This document shows, piece after piece, positions 1-8,500 of a DNA stretch of 64,000 nt; the stretch's first letter is position 1, and every line of letters starts with the position of its first letter. Where the stretch lies: NCBI RefSeq assembly GCF_947258575.1, contig NZ_CAMYIV010000011.1:434001-498000 (forward strand), read 5' to 3'. A program made the translations under genes and the position numbers. Source of the DNA: an uncultured Alcanivorax sp. (GTDB lineage Bacteria > Pseudomonadota > Gammaproteobacteria > Pseudomonadales > Alcanivoracaceae). A model generated the notes under the pieces. It was not told where the DNA came from. It ran no database searches and saw only the letters and a list, made by a program, of their open reading frames with translations.

Positions 1-1
1 T

Positions 2-346
2 TTGTTTGTCCGCAAAGTGCTGGAAAAATCCGGTATGCAGGTGGTTGAAGCCGAGGATGGGCGCGAAGCCTGCCGTTATTATACCGAGGACAGTTTTGAT
101 CTGGTGGTGCTGGATATGCAGATGCCGGTGATGGACGGCTATGAAACCGCCCAGGCTCTTCGTGACCGGGGTTTTGCGGGCCCGATACTGGCATTAACCG
201 CCAACGTACTGGCGGTGGACCGCCAGCGCTGCATGGATGCGGGCTGCAATGCCTTCCTTGGCAAGCCCATTCGCGTGAAACAACTGATTACCGTGTGTGC
301 AGGGTTGCTTGCTCAGCCAGAGATCCCTGAAGGGGTAGCGACCTGA
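2..346 (+). CDS. Receiver-domain protein, C-terminal part (5' end outside window)
   Basis: The visible part is almost exactly one response-regulator receiver domain without its first strand. It holds the phospho-acceptor loop VVLDMQMPVMDGYE, a switch threonine in LALTAN and the conserved lysine in FLGKPI, then ends. MQMPVMDG and ALTAN are typical of the last receiver of hybrid histidine kinases or of stand-alone two-component phosphorelay receivers, so the gene probably encodes one of these. The true start lies upstream of base 1. Its last 34 bases overlap the 3' end of the convergent hybrid kinase. Confidence 0.85.
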   Translation: MFVRKVLEKSGMQVVEAEDGREACRYYTEDSFDLVVLDMQMPVMDGYETAQALRDRGFAGPILALTANVLAVDRQRCMDAGCNAFLGKPIRVKQLITVCAGLLAQPEIPEGVAT

Positions 347-3180
347 CCGCGATGGAGCGCTTCGCGCACCTGTTGCTGGGAAACCGGTTTGCTCAGGTAG
401 TCATCCACGCCGGCGTCGCGGGCTTTTTGTACATAATCGCCGGTGGCATGGGCTGACAGGGCGATAATCCAGCAATGTGGGTGAGCGGTGGATGCCTGCT
501 CCAGGGTGCGGATTTCCCGGGTTGCCTGGTAACCGTCCATCACCGGCATCTCACAATCCATGAAGATGATGTCCCAGTAACCGGGTTGTTCGCCAACCAG
601 TTCCAGAGCCTGCTCGCCGTCACTTACCAGGGTCGCGTAGATACCCAGGGATTTGAGAATGCTGTCGATCACCAGCTGATTGACCGGGTTATCTTCGGCC
701 ACGATCACGTTCAGGGCGTTGCCCTTGTCCAGCACGATGGCGGGTTCTTCAGCGCTTTGTTGGGCAAGCTGTTCGTCATGGCCGGTGAGTAGGCTGCGTT
801 TGAGAGCCTGACAGGAGAACGGCGTTTCGATCAGCAACAGGTTCTCGGGCAGATTGTCGCTCAGCGGTTTGCCGGTGGGGTGTAGCAGTACCAGCACCGG
901 GTTACCGAAGTGTTGTTTCAGCCGTTGCACATACTGCGGGTTTTCCAGCACCGCATGCTCGGCGATGACAAAGTCCACCGGCCGTGACGGATTGGCCGGA
1001 TCCAGAGCGCTTTCCACATCACGGTATTCCAGGGTCTTGGCTCCCCAGCGCGTGAGAATCTGGGACAGGCTCAGCAACTGGGCCGGGGTATTGGAAATGA
1101 GCAGGGCACTGCGGTTGCTCAATACCGGTTTGCTTTGCGGTTTTTCCACTTCCACCGGCAGGGACAGCCAGAAGGTGGCGCCACGGCCCAGCGAGCTGGA
1201 CACACCGATATCGCCATTGAGCAGTTCGATCAGCCGTTTGCAGATCACCAGCCCGAGACCGGCGCCAGTATGTTTGCCCTTGCCGGACAGCTCGTGGAAT
1301 GCCTGGAACAAACTGTTCTGCTGCCCTTCGTCCAGGCCGACACCGGTATCCACCACTTCAAACATCAGCACGCAGAGGTTTTTTTCATTCACCGGTTGTT
1401 TCACGGTGACGTGCAGCGAGACATTGCCTCGCTCGGTGAATTTGAAGGCATTGCTGAGCAGGTTGGTAATGATCTGCTTGAGACGGATCGGGTCGGTCTT
1501 GATGCGTTCGGGAACGCGGCTGTCGATATGGATATACAGCGGCAGTTGTTTCTCGCTGGAACGCAGGGCAAACAGCCGCACACAGTCGTCGACAATGCTT
1601 TCCAGCTGCACGCTCTGGTAATCCAGCTCCAGCTTGCCGGATTCAATCTTGGAATAATCGAGAATGTCGTTAATGACGGTGAGCAGGGACTGGGTGGACT
1701 GGTAGATGGTGCCCACATACTGAGCCTGCTGCTGGGTCATGGAGGTGCGACGCAGCAAGTCGGTCATACCCATGATGCCATTCATGGGGGTGCGGATTTC
1801 ATGACTCATGGTAGCCAGGAATTCGCTCTTGGCATGGTTGCGAGCGCCGGCTTTGAAGGCTTCCATTTCCGCAATCGCTTTTTCGCGAATGGAGTCGGAA
1901 TGGGCTTCCTTGAGTCGGCTGATGCGCCGGGCCAGCGCCAGTGACAACAGAATGACTTCCAGGAACACACCGGTCTGGACCAGGTTTTCCGTGAGGCTGG
2001 TGCGGGGCAGTACGCCGTATTTGTTCAGCGCCATGGCCGCTACACCGGTAATGAAGCAGGCCCAGGCAATGGTGAAAATACGGGCGTCCGGGTCGCCGGC
2101 GCGGGCACGTAACAGGCCGACCACCAGGATGCTGAAGTCCATCACCAGAATGGCGCTGACGGAAATCGGAATCAGGAAACCCCGGCTGGTAAAGGGGGCG
2201 GCGAGAAACAGCAACGTACCGATAATCACCAGGCCTTTCAGCCATACCGCCAGGCGCGGCGCCTTTTCCCGCAGCGACAGAAAATGCAGCGTAAACAACG
2301 GCGGCAGCAGCACGATCAAGGGTAGCAGGTAGTGAATGATGTACTGGCTGACAAGCGGAGAATGCGGCCACAGGTAACGGTGGGCATAGCCGTGGAGTAC
2401 CGCCAGGAACAGGGTGACCACCGCCGACCAGCACACATATAGCAGGTAGACCTTTTCGCGAATGGAGAAAAACAGCGACAGGTTGTAGAGAATCATCACC
2501 AGCATGCCGCCGAAAAAGAGTCCCTGGATAATGGTCTGGTTCTGCGAGGAGCGAGCGAATTGTTCCTGGCTAAGCAGTTGTATAGGCAACTGGATGCTGT
2601 GGGGAGAGGTGACCTTGAGATAAAAACTGCTGTCCTTGCCGCTGGGCAGAGACAGCGGGAAAGCGGGAGTAGGGTAGTTGCCCGGGCGAACGGCAAAATC
2701 CCGATCCATGCCGGCCTGGAAGTGACTGATCAGGGTGCCGCCGGCATCCAGCTGGTAGACGTCCAGCTCGCCAAGCATGGCGTAATCAACCAGCAGCTGC
2801 CAATCGCTGTGCCGGGGGTTCTGATTCCGCACGGCAAATCGGAACCAGCAGTGCTGATTGGTGAATCCCAGGTTTGGCATTTCTCCCCGGCTGGATTGCC
2901 AGGGTAACGTCGGGCGTTTTTGCAGGGCATTAATGGTCGGCGACTGTGCCGCAGGGGTACAGAAGTAATCCAGCCCTTGATAGGGGTGTAGTTCTTCCTG
3001 CTTTTCGCCAATAATCTGCAGCTCGGGACCGTTAGCCCATACGGCTGATGTCAGCCCGAGTGAGAGAAAGGCAATAAGCAGAATAAAGGCAGTTTTCGCA
3101 TCCTTGAGCAACGTTTTTATTCCTGACAGAGGGTGCCGTTTATTTCGGGCCCGGACGAGTGACCATGAGGCTGCCTGCAC
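313..3180 (-). CDS. 7TMR-DISM hybrid sensor histidine kinase
   Basis: This is a membrane-bound hybrid histidine kinase. In order: an N-terminal hydrophobic signal (about residues 29-50), a periplasmic 7TMR-DISMED2-type beta domain (about 55-205), a seven-helix DISM membrane block (about 215-420), a HisKA domain with phospho-accepting His460 in MSHEIRTPMNG, a HATPase domain with N box near 573-577 and glycine boxes VVDTGVGL and GAGLGL, a degenerate receiver-like linker, and a C-terminal receiver with Asp875 (MDCEMPVMDG) and Lys931. Such kinases sense carbohydrates or other small periplasmic ligands in the known family; the ligand here is unknown. The GTG start at 3180 has no clear ribosome site; a TTG at 3111 after CAGGAAT is an alternative that still keeps the signal. 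Confidence 0.9.
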   Translation of the reverse strand: MQAASWSLVRARNKRHPLSGIKTLLKDAKTAFILLIAFLSLGLTSAVWANGPELQIIGEKQEELHPYQGLDYFCTPAAQSPTINALQKRPTLPWQSSRGEMPNLGFTNQHCWFRFAVRNQNPRHSDWQLLVDYAMLGELDVYQLDAGGTLISHFQAGMDRDFAVRPGNYPTPAFPLSLPSGKDSSFYLKVTSPHSIQLPIQLLSQEQFARSSQNQTIIQGLFFGGMLVMILYNLSLFFSIREKVYLLYVCWSAVVTLFLAVLHGYAHRYLWPHSPLVSQYIIHYLLPLIVLLPPLFTLHFLSLREKAPRLAVWLKGLVIIGTLLFLAAPFTSRGFLIPISVSAILVMDFSILVVGLLRARAGDPDARIFTIAWACFITGVAAMALNKYGVLPRTSLTENLVQTGVFLEVILLSLALARRISRLKEAHSDSIREKAIAEMEAFKAGARNHAKSEFLATMSHEIRTPMNGIMGMTDLLRRTSMTQQQAQYVGTIYQSTQSLLTVINDILDYSKIESGKLELDYQSVQLESIVDDCVRLFALRSSEKQLPLYIHIDSRVPERIKTDPIRLKQIITNLLSNAFKFTERGNVSLHVTVKQPVNEKNLCVLMFEVVDTGVGLDEGQQNSLFQAFHELSGKGKHTGAGLGLVICKRLIELLNGDIGVSSSLGRGATFWLSLPVEVEKPQSKPVLSNRSALLISNTPAQLLSLSQILTRWGAKTLEYRDVESALDPANPSRPVDFVIAEHAVLENPQYVQRLKQHFGNPVLVLLHPTGKPLSDNLPENLLLIETPFSCQALKRSLLTGHDEQLAQQSAEEPAIVLDKGNALNVIVAEDNPVNQLVIDSILKSLGIYATLVSDGEQALELVGEQPGYWDIIFMDCEMPVMDGYQATREIRTLEQASTAHPHCWIIALSAHATGDYVQKARDAGVDDYLSKPVSQQQVREALHRGQVATPSGISG

Positions 3181-3240
3181 CGCTTAACCGTGATGCTAGC
3201 AGCGTGGGCCGGGGGGCTCAATGCAGGGGGGACATAAGCC

Positions 3241-4653
3241 ATGAGTCAAAGTGTGAACCGTTTTGCCGTAGGGCCGGTGGTGGGTGAGGCCGGTGACACC
3301 CATGTAAGAGTGTTCGGAGCGCTGCCAAAAGGGAAGCTGGGAGCCGGAAAAAAATGGTTGTGGGGGCGGATTCGCTGGCGCAGCAAGGGAAGCACTGACT
3401 GGTCTCCGGCGAGAGAGTTTCGGCTTAACGGCAATTTCGATGGCTCCGGTGTGGTGATTCTCAATCAGTTGCAGCCCGGCACCCGCTATGAATATCAGGC
3501 TGGCTGGGTGGCTACGGAAGATGAGGTGGCGCTGGACTGGGATACCGCCGATCAGGGAGAGTTTCTTACCAATCAGCCGGATGCGGATGCCACGCGCTTT
3601 TTTTTCGGCTCCTGTTGTTACCGGTTTGTCGGCCTGGATGGTGAAATTCAGGATGATCGGGCAGACAAGATTTTTGCCGAAATGTCCTCGCGGGCGGATA
3701 GCTCGAAACCGGATTTTGTCCTTTTCGGCGGAGATCAGGTGTACGCCGATTCCATGTATATGTTCGGTGCTGCCACTACCCGAGAGGATTTTGATGCGCT
3801 TTATCGGGAAAGTTTTTCCCAGCCCCACCTGGCGAAATTGCTGCGGCATACCAACAGCTACATGATCCTTGATGATCACGAGATCGAGAATAACTGGCCA
3901 GCACGGGCTAATGCAGAGTTGTGGACCAGCAAATATCCCGCCGCCATCAAGGCCTATCAGATTTATCAGGCCTCCCATTCTCCGGCGGCACCCCTGAATC
4001 AGGCGGGCACCTATCTGGATCGTGATCCGGACCGGTTCTGGTACACCTTTTCGCGGGGGCCGGCGGATTTCTTTGTCATGGATGTGCGCACCGAGCGGGT
4101 ATTGAGTCGCTGGCCCTGGCAGCGCCGCATGATCGGCGATATTCAGGAGCAGGCTTTTATCGAGTGGCTGGATCGTGACCCGGACCGCATCAAGGTGCTG
4201 GTCACCTCCGTCCTGCTGTTCCCGGAACAGCGACGCCCGTTCCGCGGCAAGGATGCCTGGGAGGGGTTCATGCACCAGCGCCAGCGGTTGCTGGAGGCTA
4301 TGGGGCGCAGCCGTAGCGACAAGCTGGTGGTGCTGAGTGGGGATGTGCACGCCTCTCTCTACGCCTGTTTGACGTTGAACGGTGGCAAGCAGGTGCATAG
4401 CTGGACCTGCTCCGGTTTGTTCTGGCCCACCGCGCTGCGGGCGTTCCGTTGGTATCGCCCCATGATTCGGGTGCCGGGTGTGCTCCATGGGGGCTGGGGC
4501 AAGCCTCTGGGCCGGGTGGAAGTCCCCGGCGAGGTATTCAGCGATAACGCCTTCTCCGAGGTGAGCTTGAGCGCCGAGGGTGCCAGCTTCCAGCTGTTCG
4601 ATCGCAGGCAGCGGCCGATAAGCGAGGCAAGCCGTCAGATTCGCTGGCGTTGA
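3241..4653 (+). CDS. PhoD-like alkaline phosphatase/phosphodiesterase
   Basis: It resembles the alkaline phosphatase D / metallophosphatase family. An N-terminal fibronectin-like beta domain (about residues 1-115, with RIRWRSKGSTDW and LQPGTRYEYQAG) precedes a calcineurin-like metal site: FGGDQVYADSMY, DDHEIENNW and, near the end, LSGDVHASLY. These Asp, His and Asn residues are the expected metal ligands. No Tat or Sec signal is seen, although classical PhoD is exported, so a cytoplasmic site or an unusual export route is possible. The start ATG follows a G-rich ribosome site (GGGGGG). Substrate cannot be told from sequence; phosphate esters or phospholipid head groups are known in the family. 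Confidence 0.85.
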   Translation: MSQSVNRFAVGPVVGEAGDTHVRVFGALPKGKLGAGKKWLWGRIRWRSKGSTDWSPAREFRLNGNFDGSGVVILNQLQPGTRYEYQAGWVATEDEVALDWDTADQGEFLTNQPDADATRFFFGSCCYRFVGLDGEIQDDRADKIFAEMSSRADSSKPDFVLFGGDQVYADSMYMFGAATTREDFDALYRESFSQPHLAKLLRHTNSYMILDDHEIENNWPARANAELWTSKYPAAIKAYQIYQASHSPAAPLNQAGTYLDRDPDRFWYTFSRGPADFFVMDVRTERVLSRWPWQRRMIGDIQEQAFIEWLDRDPDRIKVLVTSVLLFPEQRRPFRGKDAWEGFMHQRQRLLEAMGRSRSDKLVVLSGDVHASLYACLTLNGGKQVHSWTCSGLFWPTALRAFRWYRPMIRVPGVLHGGWGKPLGRVEVPGEVFSDNAFSEVSLSAEGASFQLFDRRQRPISEASRQIRWR

Positions 4654-4727
4654 TCCAGGTTGCTGGTGCGTTCCTGCAATAATCCCCATGGCTTGCCGGG
4701 GCCACCACGTCCACCTATGGCAAATGG

Positions 4728-4733
4728 CTTACA
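4728..4733 (+). promoter_or_regulatory. Half-site resembling the GacA upstream activating sequence
   Basis: CTTACA here matches the right half of the GacA-binding palindrome TGTAAG-N6-CTTACA known upstream of Pseudomonas rsmY/rsmZ. The left half is poor (TATGGC, two matches). It lies about 60 bases before the start predicted for the candidate small RNA, the usual spacing. Half-sites of six bases occur by chance, so this is weak alone. Confidence 0.25.
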
Positions 4734-4789
4734 GAAGATGTAGCCAATCGCGTCTTATGCCGCCCCGGCGGTTTCCCTAAAGTGGATCT

Positions 4790-4874
4790 CGCAAGGACGC
4801 AATCGAACAAGGATGTTCAATTTCGGCCCCGGTACAGCCCGCCCGCCATTCCCCAAGTGGCGGGCGTTCTTTTT
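4790..4874 (+). ncRNA. Candidate Rsm/Csr-type regulatory small RNA
   Basis: The intergenic stretch has features of a CsrA/RsmA-sequestering RNA. Two AAGGA motifs sit in short hairpin loops: GCAAGGACGC, and the perfect stem AACA-AGGA-TGTT. A further GGA (AGTGGATC, 4782-4787) lies just upstream, and the stretch ends in a strong Rho-independent terminator. A weak promoter (TAAAGT at 4778-4783) would place the 5' end near 4790. No reading frame of note crosses it. Only two or three GGA motifs are present, fewer than typical RsmY/Z, so it could instead be the leader of the DUF2288 gene or a different small RNA. Confidence 0.35.
4842..4874 (+). terminator. Rho-independent terminator
   Basis: The stem CCCGCCA / TGGCGGG (4842-4848 with 4858-4864) has a nine-base loop and is followed by CGTTCTTTTTC. 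It is the right shape and orientation to end the candidate small RNA. It stands before the DUF2288 gene, so it separates that gene from upstream transcription. Confidence 0.75.
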
Positions 4875-4935
4875 CCCTCTTTGATTGCACCCCCTCGAAT
4901 ACGGATAATGCACGGCCCTGAACACGGAGCCGCCC

Positions 4936-5250
4936 ATGTCTGACTCATCCGCAGATCGCGATATTCTCAAAGCCAAACTCAATCAGGAAACCGCCAAGGC
5001 CAGCTGGAAAGAGCTGCAGCCGTTTTTCGCCCGTGGCCAGACGGTCTATGTGGCACCAGAACTGGATCTGATCGAGGTGGCACTGGCGTTTTCAGAAGAC
5101 CAGGCCGATACCCTGTCTCTGTGGCGGGACAAGGGGCAGGTGGACAAGGTCACTGATGATCAGGCCGCCAAGTGGTTTGAGATCGATCAGGGCCTATGGA
5201 CGGTGGTGGTGATGCCCTGGGTGCTGGTGCAGCCGGTGCAGGTGCAGTAA
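4936..5250 (+). CDS. DUF2288 family protein
   Basis: A 104-residue soluble protein recognised as DUF2288 from its fold-wide pattern: LKAKLNQETAKASWKELQPFFARG, then VYVAPELDLIEVALAF, an acidic helix, and a C-terminal WTVVVMPWVLVQPV. Length is normal for the family. Function is unknown. It has an own start after AACACGGAGCC and is monocistronic between a terminator and a palindromic repeat. No signal peptide or membrane segment is seen. Confidence 0.8.
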   Translation: MSDSSADRDILKAKLNQETAKASWKELQPFFARGQTVYVAPELDLIEVALAFSEDQADTLSLWRDKGQVDKVTDDQAAKWFEIDQGLWTVVVMPWVLVQPVQVQ

Positions 5251-5262
5251 GACTGCTAGAAA

Positions 5263-5346
5263 CGTAGGGTGCACTGAGCCTAAGGCGAACTGCACCGATT
5301 CGCCGCCGGAATGGTGTAGTTCGCCTTAGGCTCAGTGCACCCTACG
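5263..5346. repeat. REP-like palindrome, GTAGGGTG family (copy 1)
   Basis: Two 34-base arms starting CGTAGGGTGCACTGAGCC (5263-5296 and 5313-5346) are inverted copies with one mismatch around a 16-base centre. Related copies lie at 12540-12614 and 61630-61733. The element fills most of the gap before the glutamate dehydrogenase gene and codes for nothing. It resembles the interspersed palindromes starting GTAGGGTG that are scattered through many proteobacterial genomes. Confidence 0.85.
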
Positions 5347-5514
5347 CAGCGATAAAGCCTGGTTGTGCGCGCTACTGCTTTCCTGTCTCCCCCTGTGGCA
5401 CTTTGCCGATCAAATCACGGCAACGGGCTGGTATTGGTCTATTCCTCCGGTATAGAGTGAAACCGAGGCCGCTGGCCCCTTGCCGGCGCGCCCGAACGGA
5501 CGCCGGAGGATTCG

Positions 5515-8500
5515 ATGCAGGATGACGTCGCGCAGCGCCAGGCCCTGTTACAGGCCCAGCTTGAAGCGCTGGCTACCGCCCACGTCGGGGTTGAACATCA
5601 GCCCCTGTTCCGCAGTTTCATGGCGGCTTATTTTGAAATGAGCAGCCAGGCGGCGCTCACCGCCCGTACCCCCGAGCAGCTTTTTCATATCGCCCAGCAA
5701 CACTGGATGATGGCCTTCCAGCGCCACCCTGAAGAAACCCTGATTCATTTGAAGCCACCCACCCGCCCAGGTGGGCTGGCGGCGCTGCGAACGGTGACCG
5801 ATGACGTGCCATTTCTGGTGGATTCGATCGCCATGGCAGTACGAGATGCGGGGACGGCCATCGACTGGACCATTCATCCAGTGATCCAGGTGCTTCGTGA
5901 TACTCATGGGCACATGACCCGGGTGGTCGGCGTTGGCGATGGCGAGAATCCGGCGGAATCCCTGGTCTATGTAGAATTCGAACCCCTGGCCAGCGACGAG
6001 GCCTATGAGCATCTTCAGGAATCCCTGGAGCAGGTGCTGGGTGAATTGCGTCTGGTGGTGCAGGATTTCCCGGCCATGCTGGATAACCTGGAAGCCACGC
6101 AGAAAAATCTCTCTGCGGATTTTCCCGGTCGTGACCAGGAAGAGCTTGCCGAGGCCCGGGCCTTTATTGACTGGTTGTCACTGGACCATTTTACCTTTCT
6201 GGGCTATGCCCGCTCGCGGGCAGAGCCTGTGGATGATGGCATCAAGCTTTCCCTGGATCATGATGCCGGGCTCGGCCTGGCCCGGCCCGGCAGCCGTTAT
6301 GCCAACGCGGAAGAATTTATTGCTCCCCACGACGAGATGGCCAAGTACATTGCCCATGGTCGTCTGGTGGTGGTGACCAAGGCCAACGCCCGTTCGCCGA
6401 TCCACCATCCCCATTACATGGATGTGGTATCGGTAAAACGGTTGGCCGAGGACGGCACCGTTGAGGGGACCGATCGTTACATCGGCTTGTTCTCGCTGGA
6501 TGCCTATATCAATCGCCCCCGGGACATTCCGTTGATCCGTCGCAAGGTCAATTATGTGTTGGATCGCTCCCGTCTGCCCGAACGGTCCCACTCTGGCAAA
6601 CATCTGCGCGACATCATCTATCAGTTACCCAGAGACGAACTGTTCCAGTGCAGTGAAGAGGAGCTCTATAGCATTTGCATGGGGATCCGTGCCCTGCGGG
6701 ACCGTCACCACCTCAGTCTGTTCATGCGACGAGATCGTTATGGGCGGTTCTATTCCTGCATGGTTTATCTGAGCCGGGAGCGTTATTCCCGGGAACTGCG
6801 TGATCATGTCACCGCCGAGTTGAAGCAGCTCTGCAATGGCAGTTCGGTGGAACGCACGGTGGATTTTCTGCGTGAGGGGCTGGCACGGATTCATTGCATT
6901 ATCCGCATTCCCCAGGGGACCCATCTGGCCATGTCACAGGCCCAGGTGGAAGAACGCTTGTTGGCAGTCACCCGCACCTGGGCTGATCAGCTTCGCGACA
7001 TCCTGCGTCAGGAGGGTGAGCATGGCGAAGAGGGTGCCGCGCTGGCGCAGCGCTATGGCGACGCTTTCCCGTTGGGCTATCAGGAAAGCACTGACCCGAT
7101 GGAAGCTGCGGCGGATATTCACTACCTGGCGCAATTGAATGACCGCCAGCCGGTGCTGCCCTCGCTATCCATCAATAGCGGCGACGGGGCTGCCTGCCCC
7201 ACCAGCCTGCGTCTCTATAGCCAGAACAAACCGATTGGCCTGTCAGATGTGCTGCCCGCACTGGAAAATTTCGGTCTGCGAGTGGTGAGACAGGAGCCTA
7301 CTCAGGTCATGCCCCGTGATGGTGGGGCCCAGTGGGTGCAGGTGTTCGATGTGCAGGTGCATGGCGACTGCGCGCTGGGGCCGGTGCAGCAGAAGCGCTT
7401 TTTTGAGGAGGCGTTTCTGGAATGCTGGCACGGCAACACGGAAAACGACGGCCTTAACCGGTTGGTACTGTTGGCCGGTCTCAATTCCCGGCAGATCGTC
7501 TGTTTGCGGACGCTGACCAAGTACCTGGTACAGACCGGTTTGCCCTATTCGCAGAACTATATGGAACAGTTGCTGGCGGACCATGCCAGCATTGCCCGTT
7601 CCCTGGTGCAGCTGTTTGAAACCCGTTTTGACCCCGCAATCAGCGACGAGCGCCGCAAAAACGAGGGCATCAAGCTGGCCCAGACCCTGGATCACCAGCT
7701 GGACCAGGTGGCCTCGCTGGATGCAGATCGGGTGTTACGTGCCTTCCTCAGTGTGGTGCGGGCCGGCTTGCGTACCAATTTCTACCAACCGGATGCGGCC
7801 GGCCACGACAAGTCCTACGTGAGCCTGAAGCTGGACCCGAGTCAGGTATCGGAACTGCCGCCGCCGCTGCCCATGTATGAAACCTTCGTCTATTCACCCC
7901 AGATGGAGGGTATTCACCTGCGCGGTGGTCCGGTGGCCAGGGGCGGGCTGCGCTGGTCCGACCGGCGTGAGGATTTTCGTACCGAGGTGTTGGGCCTGGT
8001 GAAGGCGCAGATGGTGAAGAACGCCATTATCGTGCCGGTGGGGGCCAAGGGCGGCTTTGTGCTCAAACGGGGCACCCCGGCGGACCGGGACGCCTGGCAG
8101 CAGCAGGGTGTCACCTGTTACAAGGAATTTATTCGCGGGCTGTTGGATATCACTGATAACCGGGTCGCAGATCAGGTAGTGCCGCCGGCCGCCGTGGTTC
8201 GCCATGATGGCGATGATCCCTATCTGGTGGTGGCCGCCGACAAGGGCACCGCCACCTTTTCTGATATCGCCAATGGCCTGGCCGAAGAATACGGTTTCTG
8301 GCTGGGTGATGCTTTTGCCTCCGGCGGCAGCGCCGGCTATGACCACAAGAAGATGGGCATTACTGCCCGCGGTGCCTGGGAAAGCGTCAAGCGTCACTTC
8401 CGGGAAGCGGGCAAGGATATCCAGACAACGCCCTTTACCGTGGTGGGCATCGGCGATATGGGCGGCGATGTGTTCGGCAACGGCATGCTGTTGTCTGAAC

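Noticed and set aside
1135-1944. Long open frames opposite the hybrid kinase and other large genes
   Set aside because: They are shadows caused by high GC in the opposite strand; they show no motifs and lack ribosome sites.
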